Assembly (NCBI GenBank): GCA_009920225.1
Contig: RGAJ01000094.1
Location: 1 to 7,050, forward strand
Direction of reading: 5' to 3'
From: Paracoccaceae bacterium
GTDB lineage: Bacteria; Pseudomonadota; Alphaproteobacteria; Rhodobacterales; Rhodobacteraceae
DNA: 7,050 nt
Under the pieces are notes generated by a model, which ran no database searches, was not told the DNA's origin, and was given only the letters and a program-made list of their open reading frames with translations. Within the stretch, counting starts at the first letter, position 1. Every line of letters begins with the position of its first letter. Shown here in pieces: positions 1-5,388 of the stretch. The position numbers and the translations under genes were made by a program.

Positions 1-25
1 GCTCTACCAGCTGAGCTATAGGGGC
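1..25 (-). tRNA. tRNA, 5' part only (runs off left edge)
   Basis: Read on the minus strand from 25 to 1, this is the first 25 bases of a tRNA: a 7-base acceptor strand GCCCCTA, T8 and A9, a D stem GCTC/GAGC, and a D loop AGCTGGTA with the conserved GG. The anticodon, T arm and 3' half lie outside the window, so identity cannot be read. The acceptor and D-arm sequence would fit an alphaproteobacterial tRNA-Thr, but that is from memory and weak. It is transcribed away from the permease gene. Confidence 0.9.
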
Positions 26-27
26 CG

Positions 28-40
28 ACACGTGACGTGT
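28..40. repeat. Short perfect dyad just upstream of the tRNA
   Basis: ACACGT and ACGTGT form a perfect 6-bp inverted repeat around a single central base. It lies directly before the mature tRNA 5' end, inside the predicted precursor leader. It could be a protein-binding palindrome or a weak leader hairpin; nothing here decides between these. Confidence 0.4.
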
Positions 41-57
41 TGTCTTGTGTGAGGTGG

Positions 58-118
58 CTTTTAATCAAACCTGTTTGGACGTGCAATATCAATTTCGCAT
101 TTTTTCAAAAAAAATTTG
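58..118 (-). promoter_or_regulatory. Putative tRNA promoter with A/T-rich upstream element
   Basis: On the minus strand, a -35-like TTGCAC (81-86) is followed by a 17-base spacer and a -10-like TAAAAG (58-63). This would place the start of the tRNA precursor roughly 25 bases before the mature 5' end at 25. Just upstream of the -35 (87-118) is a strongly A/T-rich stretch with phased A and T tracts, as in the UP elements common at stable-RNA promoters. No transcript data are available; the call rests on motif fit and position. Confidence 0.45.
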
Positions 119-138
119 CGTCCGAATTTTGACCAATT

Positions 139-1800
139 TTATTTGTTTGTGCGGGCCAATAATCCGACCGCGCCGACGCCGACCAAAATCATCATGATCG
201 CTGCAGGCGCAGCTTGGGCCAAGTTTTCAAGGCTTGCTTGGTCATGAACACGGGTGGCCAATGTGTTGAAATTAAACGGGCGCAAGAGCAATGTGGCGGG
301 CAGCTCTTTTACGCAGTCCACAAACACCAACAACAGCGCCGACCCAACGGACCCTTTCAACAGCGGAACATAGACGTCCCACAGCACTTGCAAATGGTTT
401 CGCCCCAAAGACCGCGCTGCATTTGCAAGATTGGGGGAAATGCAGCCCATTGCGGCATCGGCTGCCCCTTGGGCGATTGCAAAAAAGCGCACGCAATAGG
501 AAAAGATAAGCGCAACGGCCGTGCCGGTCAGGATCAGCCCCACATCAACCCCCGTCGCCGCATAGATCGCATCGGCCATTGCATTATCAAGCGCGGCCAA
601 AGGAATAAGTATACCAACCCCCAACACCGCGCCCGGTGCCGCGTATCCAATCGTTGTGATGGGCAACAAGAGCCGCGGCAAACGGCTGCCCGACAAACGA
701 ACGCCATAGACCATGAAACCCGCGGCTGCGACCGTCAGCACAGCCGCGATTGCACCGGTGATCAATGTATTTCGCGCTGCTTTGATCAATTCGGGATTCG
801 CCCATTCGTGGATGTGATCCAACGCATGATGTCCAAGCACTGTAGTCGGCAAAACAAACCCCAACAGAATCGGCACCGCGCAGGCGATCGCCGCGGCCAG
901 CGATGTCAGTCCGCGCAATTGCTTTTTCTCAATCGGACGATGGCGAGTCGAGAGAGAGAAAAACCGCATCTTGTTGCGTCCCATCTTTTCGAGTGTGACC
1001 AAAACCACAATCAAGGTCAGAACAATTGTTGCGATTTGCGCAGCACCGCCTGCGTTATTGCTTTGCAGCCAGACCGAAAAAATACCTGTCGTCAGGGTTT
1101 GAACCGCAAAATAATCTACTGTCCCGAAATCATTCACTGTTTCCATCATCACAACGGCAACGCCTGCCGCAATTGCAGGGCGTGCCAACGGCAGGCCGAT
1201 GCGGATAAACCGCATGAATGCTCCGACGCCCAACGACTGCGCGACCTCTTCTGCGGCACCTGATTGTTCGCGAAATGCCGCGCGACTGAGCAGGTAAACA
1301 TAAGGATAGAGTGCGAGCGTCAATACCACGACCGCCGCCCCGAAAGAGCGAATTTCAGGAAACCAATAGTCGCGCGCAGAGGTCCAGCCCATATACTCAC
1401 GCAATGCCGTTTGCACGGGGCCTGCATATTCCAACAAATCCACCAACGCATAGGCGCCCACATAGGCAGGAATGGCCAATGGCATCAGCAACAGCCATTC
1501 CATCCACTTGGACCCCAAGAATTTATATCGACTGACGAGCCATGCGGCACCCGTTCCCAAAACCACCGTTCCCACGCCCACCGACATCATCAGGGTCAGC
1601 GTGGTGCCAACATAGCGTGGCAACGTCGTCGACAACAAATGCGGCCAGATGTTCTCGGTCGGGAAAAAGGCCAAATATACGACCGAAAGAATGGGAATGA
1701 CCACAAGGATGGCAATGCACAGCGCACCAATGCCCCAGACCCCACCAACCGAGATCTTTGGAATATTGCGTGGTACGCTGCTGTTGCGTTGAGTGATCAC
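139..1800 (-). CDS. fbpB: FbpB/SfuB-type Fe(III) ABC transporter permease, two fused domains
   Basis: This inner-membrane permease of 553 residues belongs to the family that imports ferric iron delivered by a periplasmic binding protein and powered by an ABC ATPase. It consists of two homologous halves, each with about six hydrophobic segments. Each half carries the cytoplasmic EAA loop that contacts the ATPase: residues about 183-213 (AEEVAQSLG...LPLARP) and about 459-489 (NAARSLG...VPLLKG). The stretches METVNDFGTVDYF (219-231) and KELPATLLLRPFNF (498-511) are typical of FbpB/SfuB proteins. Full length fits the family. The start is GTG at 1798-1800, supported by an upstream AAGGA ribosome site. 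The gene symbol reflects family only; the substrate is inferred. No binding-protein or ATPase gene is adjacent, so its partners must lie elsewhere. I saw no clear Fur or Irr box upstream. Confidence 0.9.
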   Translation of the reverse strand: MITQRNSSVPRNIPKISVGGVWGIGALCIAILVVIPILSVVYLAFFPTENIWPHLLSTTLPRYVGTTLTLMMSVGVGTVVLGTGAAWLVSRYKFLGSKWMEWLLLMPLAIPAYVGAYALVDLLEYAGPVQTALREYMGWTSARDYWFPEIRSFGAAVVVLTLALYPYVYLLSRAAFREQSGAAEEVAQSLGVGAFMRFIRIGLPLARPAIAAGVAVVMMETVNDFGTVDYFAVQTLTTGIFSVWLQSNNAGGAAQIATIVLTLIVVLVTLEKMGRNKMRFFSLSTRHRPIEKKQLRGLTSLAAAIACAVPILLGFVLPTTVLGHHALDHIHEWANPELIKAARNTLITGAIAAVLTVAAAGFMVYGVRLSGSRLPRLLLPITTIGYAAPGAVLGVGILIPLAALDNAMADAIYAATGVDVGLILTGTAVALIFSYCVRFFAIAQGAADAAMGCISPNLANAARSLGRNHLQVLWDVYVPLLKGSVGSALLLVFVDCVKELPATLLLRPFNFNTLATRVHDQASLENLAQAAPAAIMMILVGVGAVGLLARTNK

Positions 1801-1825
1801 AACCTATCCTTTTCCAACTGGGGTA

Positions 1826-1853
1826 TTCACAATTCTTTTTGGCGTTATATACA
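1826..1853 (+). promoter_or_regulatory. Candidate promoter for the sulfotransferase-like gene
   Basis: TTCACA (1826-1831) resembles a -35, followed by a 16-base spacer and a -10-like TATACA (1848-1853), 33 bases before the ATG at 1887. The motif is A/T-rich and imperfect. It shares its -10 core with a candidate promoter on the opposite strand. Confidence 0.35.
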
Positions 1854-1874
1854 TATGGGTAAACCAATCCACAA
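1846..1874 (-). promoter_or_regulatory. Candidate promoter for the permease gene
   Basis: On the minus strand, TTGTGG (1869-1874) is followed by a 17-base spacer and TATATA (1846-1851). It lies about 45 bases before the GTG start at 1800. The -10 element coincides with that of the divergent plus-strand candidate, so the two would compete for RNA polymerase if both are real. Confidence 0.35.
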
Positions 1875-1886
1875 GAAAGCCAACTG

Positions 1887-2765
1887 ATGCGAATTTTGTT
1901 ACATGCCGGCGCTCATCCTACTGATGAAGATAAACTATTTGCATCCCTCGATGCAAATGCGCCGTTGCTTGCCAAACAAGGGATCGCGTTACCTCGGGTA
2001 CAATCGTACCGCCGACCTTTGCGACAAGCGATGATGCAGGTTGTAAAAAACCAGCCCGCCGTGACCGCGCGTCAAACGTTGATGTATGGCATGTTCCAGG
2101 ACAAGACAAATATCGACGCGATGATTCTTAGTATGCCGGTTTTCTTTGGATCGCCCAAAGAAAGTATTCACTACGACAAATTTTTTCCTGACGCCGTGAA
2201 ACACTTGGAACGGTTTTGCCAGATCTTTCCGCAAGATCAGATCGAGATGTTCTTTTCCATCCGTAACCCAGCAACCTTTATCCCCGCGTCGATGGTTGCA
2301 GCACAAGCGCCGCATATGAACGACATTTTGAAGGGTTCAAACTATATGGCGCTGCGGTGGTCGGAATTGTTTGCACGCATCCATGCGGCACTGCCACAGA
2401 TCAAAATCACCGTTTGGTGTGACGAAGATACGCCGTTTATTTGGTCGCAACTTTTGCGCAATTTCGCGTCTGTTTCACGCAATCAAGCAATGGCGAATGG
2501 ATATGCGATCTTTGCCCAAATCCTAACGCCAGAAGGGTTTGAGCGGTTCAAAGGGTACATGCAAAAGCACCCCGATATGAACCCGCTTCAACGTCGAAAG
2601 GTTATGTACGCGTTTGCGCAGAAATTTGCCCGCAAAGATGTCGTGGAACAAGACCTGCACATGACCCCGTGGGATCAGACCACCGTGGATCAGCTCAGCG
2701 AAATTTACGATCATGATGTGGATCGCATCGCTGAGCTGCCCGGTGTCACCTTGATCGAACCCTAA
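1887..2765 (+). CDS. Sulfotransferase-like protein of unknown function
   Basis: The protein has 292 residues and is apparently cytosolic, with no signal peptide or membrane segment. I do not recognise a characterised relative. It does resemble a family of roughly 290-residue hypothetical proteins that I recall from Rhodobacterales. The N-terminus (ILLHAGAHPTDEDKL, residues 3-17, then a helix and GIALP at 32-36) is laid out like the PAPS-binding loop of sulfotransferases, but lacks the usual KTG(T/S) core. SIRNPATFIPASM (124-136) resembles the second, 3'-phosphate-binding RxP...S motif. It may therefore have a sulfotransferase fold with altered or lost cofactor binding; this is inference. The ATG at 1887 has a modest AAGAAAG site 7 bases upstream. 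The gene converges on gapR with a 4-base gap and is divergent from the permease. Confidence 0.8.
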   Translation: MRILLHAGAHPTDEDKLFASLDANAPLLAKQGIALPRVQSYRRPLRQAMMQVVKNQPAVTARQTLMYGMFQDKTNIDAMILSMPVFFGSPKESIHYDKFFPDAVKHLERFCQIFPQDQIEMFFSIRNPATFIPASMVAAQAPHMNDILKGSNYMALRWSELFARIHAALPQIKITVWCDEDTPFIWSQLLRNFASVSRNQAMANGYAIFAQILTPEGFERFKGYMQKHPDMNPLQRRKVMYAFAQKFARKDVVEQDLHMTPWDQTTVDQLSEIYDHDVDRIAELPGVTLIEP

Positions 2766-2769
2766 CGCC

Positions 2770-3027
2770 TTAGGACATTCCCAAGGCTTCTTTGTACATC
2801 TCAAGCACCGCTTCTTCTTCGGCGATATCGTTCTTATCACGCTTGCGAAGGGTGATGATTTTACGCATCACTTTGGTGTCATATCCGCGCCCTTTGGCTT
2901 CGGCCATAACTTCCTTTTGTTGGTCTGCAATTTCGCGCTTTTCGATTTCAAGCCGTTCAAATCGTTCGATAAACTGGCGAAGTTCATCCGCTGTCACACG
3001 ATAGGTTGCTTCGGTAATTTCGTCCAT
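2770..3027 (-). CDS. gapR: GapR-family nucleoid-associated protein (UPF0335/DUF2312)
   Basis: This protein of 85 residues matches the GapR family. In Caulobacter that protein binds AT-rich, overtwisted DNA ahead of replication and transcription machinery and helps topoisomerases. Family features seen here are TADELRQFIERFERLE near the N-terminus, a long charged coiled-coil helix (EIEKREIADQQKEVMAEAKGRG), then YDTKVMRKIITLRK and an acidic C-terminal helix ending in EMYKEALGMS. The frame is open for 14 more codons upstream. I chose the ATG at 3025-3027 because a GAGGAT ribosome site lies about 6 bases before it, MDEITEATY is the usual family N-terminus, and the resulting length is normal. It converges with the preceding plus-strand gene and diverges from the small membrane protein gene. 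Confidence 0.93.
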   Translation of the reverse strand: MDEITEATYRVTADELRQFIERFERLEIEKREIADQQKEVMAEAKGRGYDTKVMRKIITLRKRDKNDIAEEEAVLEMYKEALGMS

Positions 3028-3055
3028 ATTATCCTCATATCGCTTGGTTTTCCTC

Positions 3056-3084
3056 GATTTACATGGCAAATCGCACTACCGCAA
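3056..3084 (-). promoter_or_regulatory. Candidate gapR promoter
   Basis: On the minus strand, TTGCGG (3079-3084), a 17-base spacer and TAAATC (3056-3061) sit about 30 bases before the gapR ATG. The -35 is good in its first three bases and the -10 is poor. The spacing and position are right, but support is weak. Confidence 0.3.
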
Positions 3085-3097
3085 CCCACGCCCACAC

Positions 3098-3126
3098 TTG
3101 CGGGGTCAAGAATTTTGACTTATGCC
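3098..3126 (+). promoter_or_regulatory. Candidate promoter with a dyad in its spacer
   Basis: TTGCGG (3098-3103), a 17-base spacer and TATGCC (3121-3126) precede the small membrane protein ATG at 3151. The spacer contains the inverted repeat GTCAA-N5-TTGAC (3105-3109 and 3115-3119), a plausible operator for an unknown dimeric regulator. The -10 is weak, so the promoter call is tentative; the dyad itself is exact. Confidence 0.3.
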
Positions 3127-3150
3127 ACAAACAGAACAAAGGGGACAGTT

Positions 3151-3366
3151 ATGGCATTTCTTATCTGGGCAGGCGTTGGTGCATCTTTGCTGGGTTTAGC
3201 GGGATTGATTTGGTGTATTGCCAAGGTCGCCAAAGCAAAAAAATCCGGCCTATCAGACGATGAATTGCGTGACGTTGTGAAAAAAGTGGTGCCCTTGAAC
3301 CTTGGGTCGTTGATGCTTTCGACCTTGGGCCTCATGATGGTCATCTTGGGTAATTTCTTTCAATAA
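3151..3366 (+). CDS. Small two-helix inner-membrane protein, unknown function
   Basis: The protein has 71 residues. A first hydrophobic segment (about 2-24, FLIWAGVGASLLGLAGLIW) is followed by a basic and acidic loop (about 25-48, rich in Lys and containing SDDELRD), then a second hydrophobic segment (about 50-70). This predicts a helical hairpin with the charged loop in the cytoplasm. The start at 3151 is favoured over any upstream start in the same open frame because AAGGGG (3139-3144) lies 6 bases before it, and because the upstream reading would run antisense through gapR. I do not recognise the family. The gene stands alone between gapR and the sulfur operon, with its own candidate promoter. 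The 111 bases to the next gene make co-transcription with blh unlikely. Confidence 0.75.
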   Translation: MAFLIWAGVGASLLGLAGLIWCIAKVAKAKKSGLSDDELRDVVKKVVPLNLGSLMLSTLGLMMVILGNFFQ

Positions 3367-3394
3367 GCCCCTCTTCCACATTATTTTTTACTAA

Positions 3395-3446
3395 AAATTC
3401 AGAACGTTGAATTTATCACTTGAAATATATTCAATTTTCAATATAT
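3395..3446 (+). promoter_or_regulatory. Putative SqrR/BigR-type operators upstream of blh
   Basis: There are two perfect dyads. The first is AAATTC-N8-GAATTT (3395-3414), which contains ATTC-N8-GAAT, the form I recall for binding sites of SqrR, the persulfide-sensing ArsR-family repressor of Rhodobacter capsulatus. The second is ATATATT-N8-AATATAT (3425-3446), overlapped by a further dyad TTGAA-N5-TTCAA (3420-3434). Both main dyads have 8-base spacers and are centred 31 bp apart, about three helical turns. The second covers the predicted spacer and -10, as expected for repression. The dyads are seen directly; the regulator's identity is inferred from the downstream genes. Confidence 0.55.
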
Positions 3447-3447
3447 G
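3420..3447 (+). promoter_or_regulatory. Candidate promoter of the sulfur operon
   Basis: TTGAAA (3420-3425), a 16-base spacer and TATATG (3442-3447) would start transcription near 3454, about 24 bases before the blh ATG. The promoter is embedded in the dyad cluster, so repressor and polymerase would exclude each other. Confidence 0.45.
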
Positions 3448-3477
3448 TTTGTGGCAACACTGACGGAGTAAAGAATC

Positions 3478-4341
3478 ATGAAACCAGAAGTCACAGCATT
3501 TTTTGACGAAGCCACATTTACTGTATCCTTCGTTGTCAAAGATCCAAACAGCGCGAAATGTGCAATCATCGACAGCGTTTTGGACTTTGATTATTCCTCG
3601 GGAAACACAGACACCAAATCTGCAGACGAGGTGATCAAATTCGTCAAAGACAACAACCTTGAGGTTGAATGGTTGTTAGAAAGCCACGTTCACGCCGATC
3701 ACCTGTCTGCGGCCCCCTATTTGCAAAAGCAGGTTGGCGGCAAAATCGGGATTGGCGATCGCATCACCGTGGTCCAAGACACCTTTGGCAAGGTCTTTAA
3801 CGAAGGCACCGAATTCCAACGCGACGGAAGCCAGTTCGACAAATTGTTCGAAGAAGGCGATGAATTCCAGATCGGTGGCATGACAGGTCAGGTTTTGCAC
3901 ACACCAGGTCACACGCCTGCATGTTTGACATATGTGGTTGGTGATGCCGCGTTTGTTGGCGATACATTGTTTATGCCAGATTTCGGAACCGCACGCTGCG
4001 ATTTCCCCGGCGGATCGTCAGAAACGCTTTTTGCGTCAATCCAGAAAATCTTGGCCTTGCCAGATGACACACGCATTTTCGTGGGTCACGATTACAAAGC
4101 ACCCGGTCGCGATGAGTTCGCGTGGGAAACAACTGTTGCAGAGCAAAAAGCATTGAACATTCACATCGGCGCCGGCAAGACCCAAGACGATTTCGTGAAA
4201 ATGCGCAACGAACGCGATGCAACTTTGGCAAAGCCAAAGCTGATCATCCCATCTTTGCAGGTCAACATGCGGGCAGGCAATTTGCCCGAAGCAGACGCGG
4301 ACGGGAATGTGTATTTGAAAGTCCCTGTAAACAAACTCTAA
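3478..4341 (+). CDS. blh: Blh-type persulfide dioxygenase (MBL-fold, ETHE1-related)
   Basis: This metallo-beta-lactamase-fold hydrolase of 287 residues belongs to the Blh branch. These are non-haem iron enzymes that oxidise glutathione persulfide with O2 to glutathione and sulfite in sulfide detoxification. Visible metal-site motifs are HVHADH (H70, H72, D74, H75), TPGHT (H145), GDTLF (D162) and VGHDY (H204). By analogy with ETHE1, iron should be held by H70, H145 and D162. The stretch DFGTARCDFPGG (168-179) is typical of the Blh group. There is no signal peptide, so it should be cytosolic, and no fused rhodanese domain. The ATG at 3478 has GGAG (3465-3468) 9 bases upstream. It heads an operon with two sulfur transporters, the arrangement of bigR-type operons, and is probably repressed through the upstream dyads until persulfide appears. 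Confidence 0.9.
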   Translation: MKPEVTAFFDEATFTVSFVVKDPNSAKCAIIDSVLDFDYSSGNTDTKSADEVIKFVKDNNLEVEWLLESHVHADHLSAAPYLQKQVGGKIGIGDRITVVQDTFGKVFNEGTEFQRDGSQFDKLFEEGDEFQIGGMTGQVLHTPGHTPACLTYVVGDAAFVGDTLFMPDFGTARCDFPGGSSETLFASIQKILALPDDTRIFVGHDYKAPGRDEFAWETTVAEQKALNIHIGAGKTQDDFVKMRNERDATLAKPKLIIPSLQVNMRAGNLPEADADGNVYLKVPVNKL

Positions 4342-4362
4342 CAGGGCATTAGGGAAGAAAAT

Positions 4363-4390
4363 AGAATGGCGCGAAGGGTCGCGCCATTTT
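4363..4390 (+). terminator. Intercistronic hairpin between blh and the first transporter
   Basis: A perfect 10-bp stem, AATGGCGCGA (4365-4374) with TCGCGCCATT (4379-4388), is closed by the tetraloop AGGG. A G-T and an A-T pair extend it to 12 bp. It ends in only four T residues (4387-4390) before GAAC, so it is a weak or partial intrinsic terminator, or an mRNA 3'-end stabiliser. It begins 21 bases after the blh stop and ends 22 bases before the next ATG. Either role would make blh mRNA more abundant than transporter mRNA. Confidence 0.65.
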
Positions 4391-4412
4391 GAACAGCAAC
4401 GGAAGCAAAATC

Positions 4413-4838
4413 ATGCAAATAGACTGGATATATGGTCTGATCGGCGGTCTGCTGATTGGAACGGGGGGCGCGATTTACCTTTTGGGGAATGGGCGCATCA
4501 TGGGTGCAAGCGGCATCATCGGCGGATTGGTCGACGGTTCAGGCCGCTCAACCGCGATGGAGCGGATTATATTTTTGGCGGGTGTCTTCATCACGCCGTT
4601 AATTGTGCTGCAATTTATGGATCGTAGCGAAACAAACATCACCAACAACATCATGCAATTGGTGATCGCAGGCCTTTTGGTCGGCGTCGGGACACGCATT
4701 GCAAACGGCTGTACATCCGGACATGGCGTTTGCGGGATGTCACGTCTATCGATCCGTGGCTTTGTCGCGACTGTGTTTTACATTCTTGCGGGGGGCCTGA
4801 CGATGGCGATCCTGCGTCACGTGTTGGGGTGGATCTGA
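4413..4838 (+). CDS. YeeE/YedE-family sulfur transporter, first half-size subunit
   Basis: This inner-membrane protein of 141 residues, with about four to five helices, belongs to the YeeE/YedE (Sulf_transp) family. The E. coli member TsuA imports thiosulfate through conserved cysteines. The signature here is GVGTRIANGCTSGHGVCGMS (91-110), with C100, H104 and C107 expected to line the substrate path. The length is about half that of TsuA, as in split two-gene versions (PmpA-like). The ATG at 4413 is chosen over a TTG at 4389 because GGAAG (4401-4405) lies 7 bases before the ATG and the TTG falls inside the hairpin. The gene ends in TGATG, overlapping the next start by one base, so translation is probably coupled. 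Thiosulfate as substrate is inferred from the family. Confidence 0.9.
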   Translation: MQIDWIYGLIGGLLIGTGGAIYLLGNGRIMGASGIIGGLVDGSGRSTAMERIIFLAGVFITPLIVLQFMDRSETNITNNIMQLVIAGLLVGVGTRIANGCTSGHGVCGMSRLSIRGFVATVFYILAGGLTMAILRHVLGWI

Positions 4839-5269
4839 TGAAAAATGTAATTGCTTTGATCGCCGGTATGTTTTTTGGCGGTGGTTTGATCATCTCGGGC
4901 ATGACCAACACTGCAAAAGTCCAAGGTTGGCTTGACGTTTTTGGCGCTTGGGACCCGACGTTGGCCTTTGTTATGGGCGGCGCAATGATCCCTATGGCCT
5001 TGGCATGGGCTTATTCGCGTGGCCGCACACCGTTAACGGGTGGGTCATTCCCCGCACGTCCTGATCCAAAACTTGGCCGCAACTTGGTCGTCGGATCCAT
5101 CATGTTTGGTATGGGTTGGGGCTTGGCCGGATTGTGCCCAGGACCCGCGATTGCATCATTGGGATTTGGGGGCGCGTCCCTTTGGATCTTTATTGCAGCC
5201 ATGTTGGTTGGCATGCTTGCCGCACCAAAGGTCCGCAACGCAATGGACCGCGTGGTTCCTGCGGAATAA
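4838..5269 (+). CDS. YeeE/YedE-related transporter, second half-size subunit (DUF6691-like)
   Basis: This inner-membrane protein of 143 residues has about four helices. It is the usual partner of the half-size YeeE protein (PmpB-like). Characteristic segments are ALIAGMFFGGGLIISGMTN (6-24), the loop FGAWDPTLAFVMGGA (35-49) and GWGLAGLCPGPA (93-104), whose C100 corresponds to the conserved functional cysteine of the family. Together the two products would reconstitute a pseudo-symmetric pore like the single-chain TsuA. The ATG shares its A with the preceding TGA. The G-rich stretch before it (GGGGTGGAT) can act as a ribosome site, but coupling to the upstream gene is likely. The open frame extends upstream, but only as a shadow of the previous gene. 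This is the last gene before the terminator. Confidence 0.9.
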   Translation: MKNVIALIAGMFFGGGLIISGMTNTAKVQGWLDVFGAWDPTLAFVMGGAMIPMALAWAYSRGRTPLTGGSFPARPDPKLGRNLVVGSIMFGMGWGLAGLCPGPAIASLGFGGASLWIFIAAMLVGMLAAPKVRNAMDRVVPAE

Positions 5270-5283
5270 TTCCTTGATTTCAA

Positions 5284-5388
5284 TTAACCGCCTGTCCCTG
5301 TGGGACGGGCGGTTTTTTCATGGTCATCCATCGCCTCTAACCAATCCTTGTCCAACAGCGCGTCCCAGTTGTCGCTAAATTCAAAATT
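5284..5388 (-). other. In-frame open extension after the amber stop of the FliM-like gene
   Basis: Past the TAG at 5389-5391 the same frame runs 34 sense codons to TAA (5284-5286). It encodes a protein-like acidic stretch including FSDNWDALLDKDWLEAM. It has no start codon of its own near its beginning and no ribosome site. Its last eight or so codons lie in the terminator hairpin of the opposite operon. It could be a lost C-terminal tail (nonsense mutation), a read-through product, or chance. No other gene occupies this interval. Confidence 0.4.
5286..5318 (+). terminator. Intrinsic terminator of the sulfur operon
   Basis: The left arm (5286-5298, AACCGCCTGTCCC) pairs with the right arm (5302-5314) over 13 positions, with one G-T wobble, around the loop TGT. 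It runs directly into six T residues (5313-5318). It begins 17 bases after the last transporter stop. Read from the minus strand, the hairpin is followed only by TTAATT, so it is at best a weak terminator for the convergent histidine kinase/FliM-like operon. Confidence 0.95.

Noticed and set aside
96..120. CGCA...TGCG hairpin with A/T tracts as a terminator of the permease gene
   Set aside because: The stem needs a 2-base bulge, is nearly all A-T inside and has no T tract after it on the minus strand. An upstream element of the tRNA promoter explains the A/T tracts better.
1..138. tRNA as an attachment site of an integrated element
   Set aside because: No integrase, no repeat of the tRNA 3' end and no foreign-looking genes are visible. 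The window faces the tRNA 5' end, while integration usually uses the 3' end.
214..1263. Long plus-strand open frame (349 codons) and its continuation at 1264-1887
   Set aside because: It is antisense to the permease and its translation is rich in Cys, Arg, Gln and His with no recognisable domain. The minus-strand frame gives a clean 12-helix permease with both EAA motifs.
2767..2787. Inverted repeat GCCTTAGG/CCCAAGGC between the convergent genes as a terminator
   Set aside because: It has a mismatch, overlaps the gapR coding end, and has no real T tract in either direction.
3028..3069. Longer N-terminus for GapR
   Set aside because: The extra 14 residues are not typical of the family, and the ATG at 3025-3027 has a good GAGGAT site directly before it.
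4389..4412. Upstream TTG start for the first YeeE-type gene
   Set aside because: It lies within the hairpin and has no ribosome site. The ATG at 4413 has GGAAG at proper spacing and gives the usual N-terminus.
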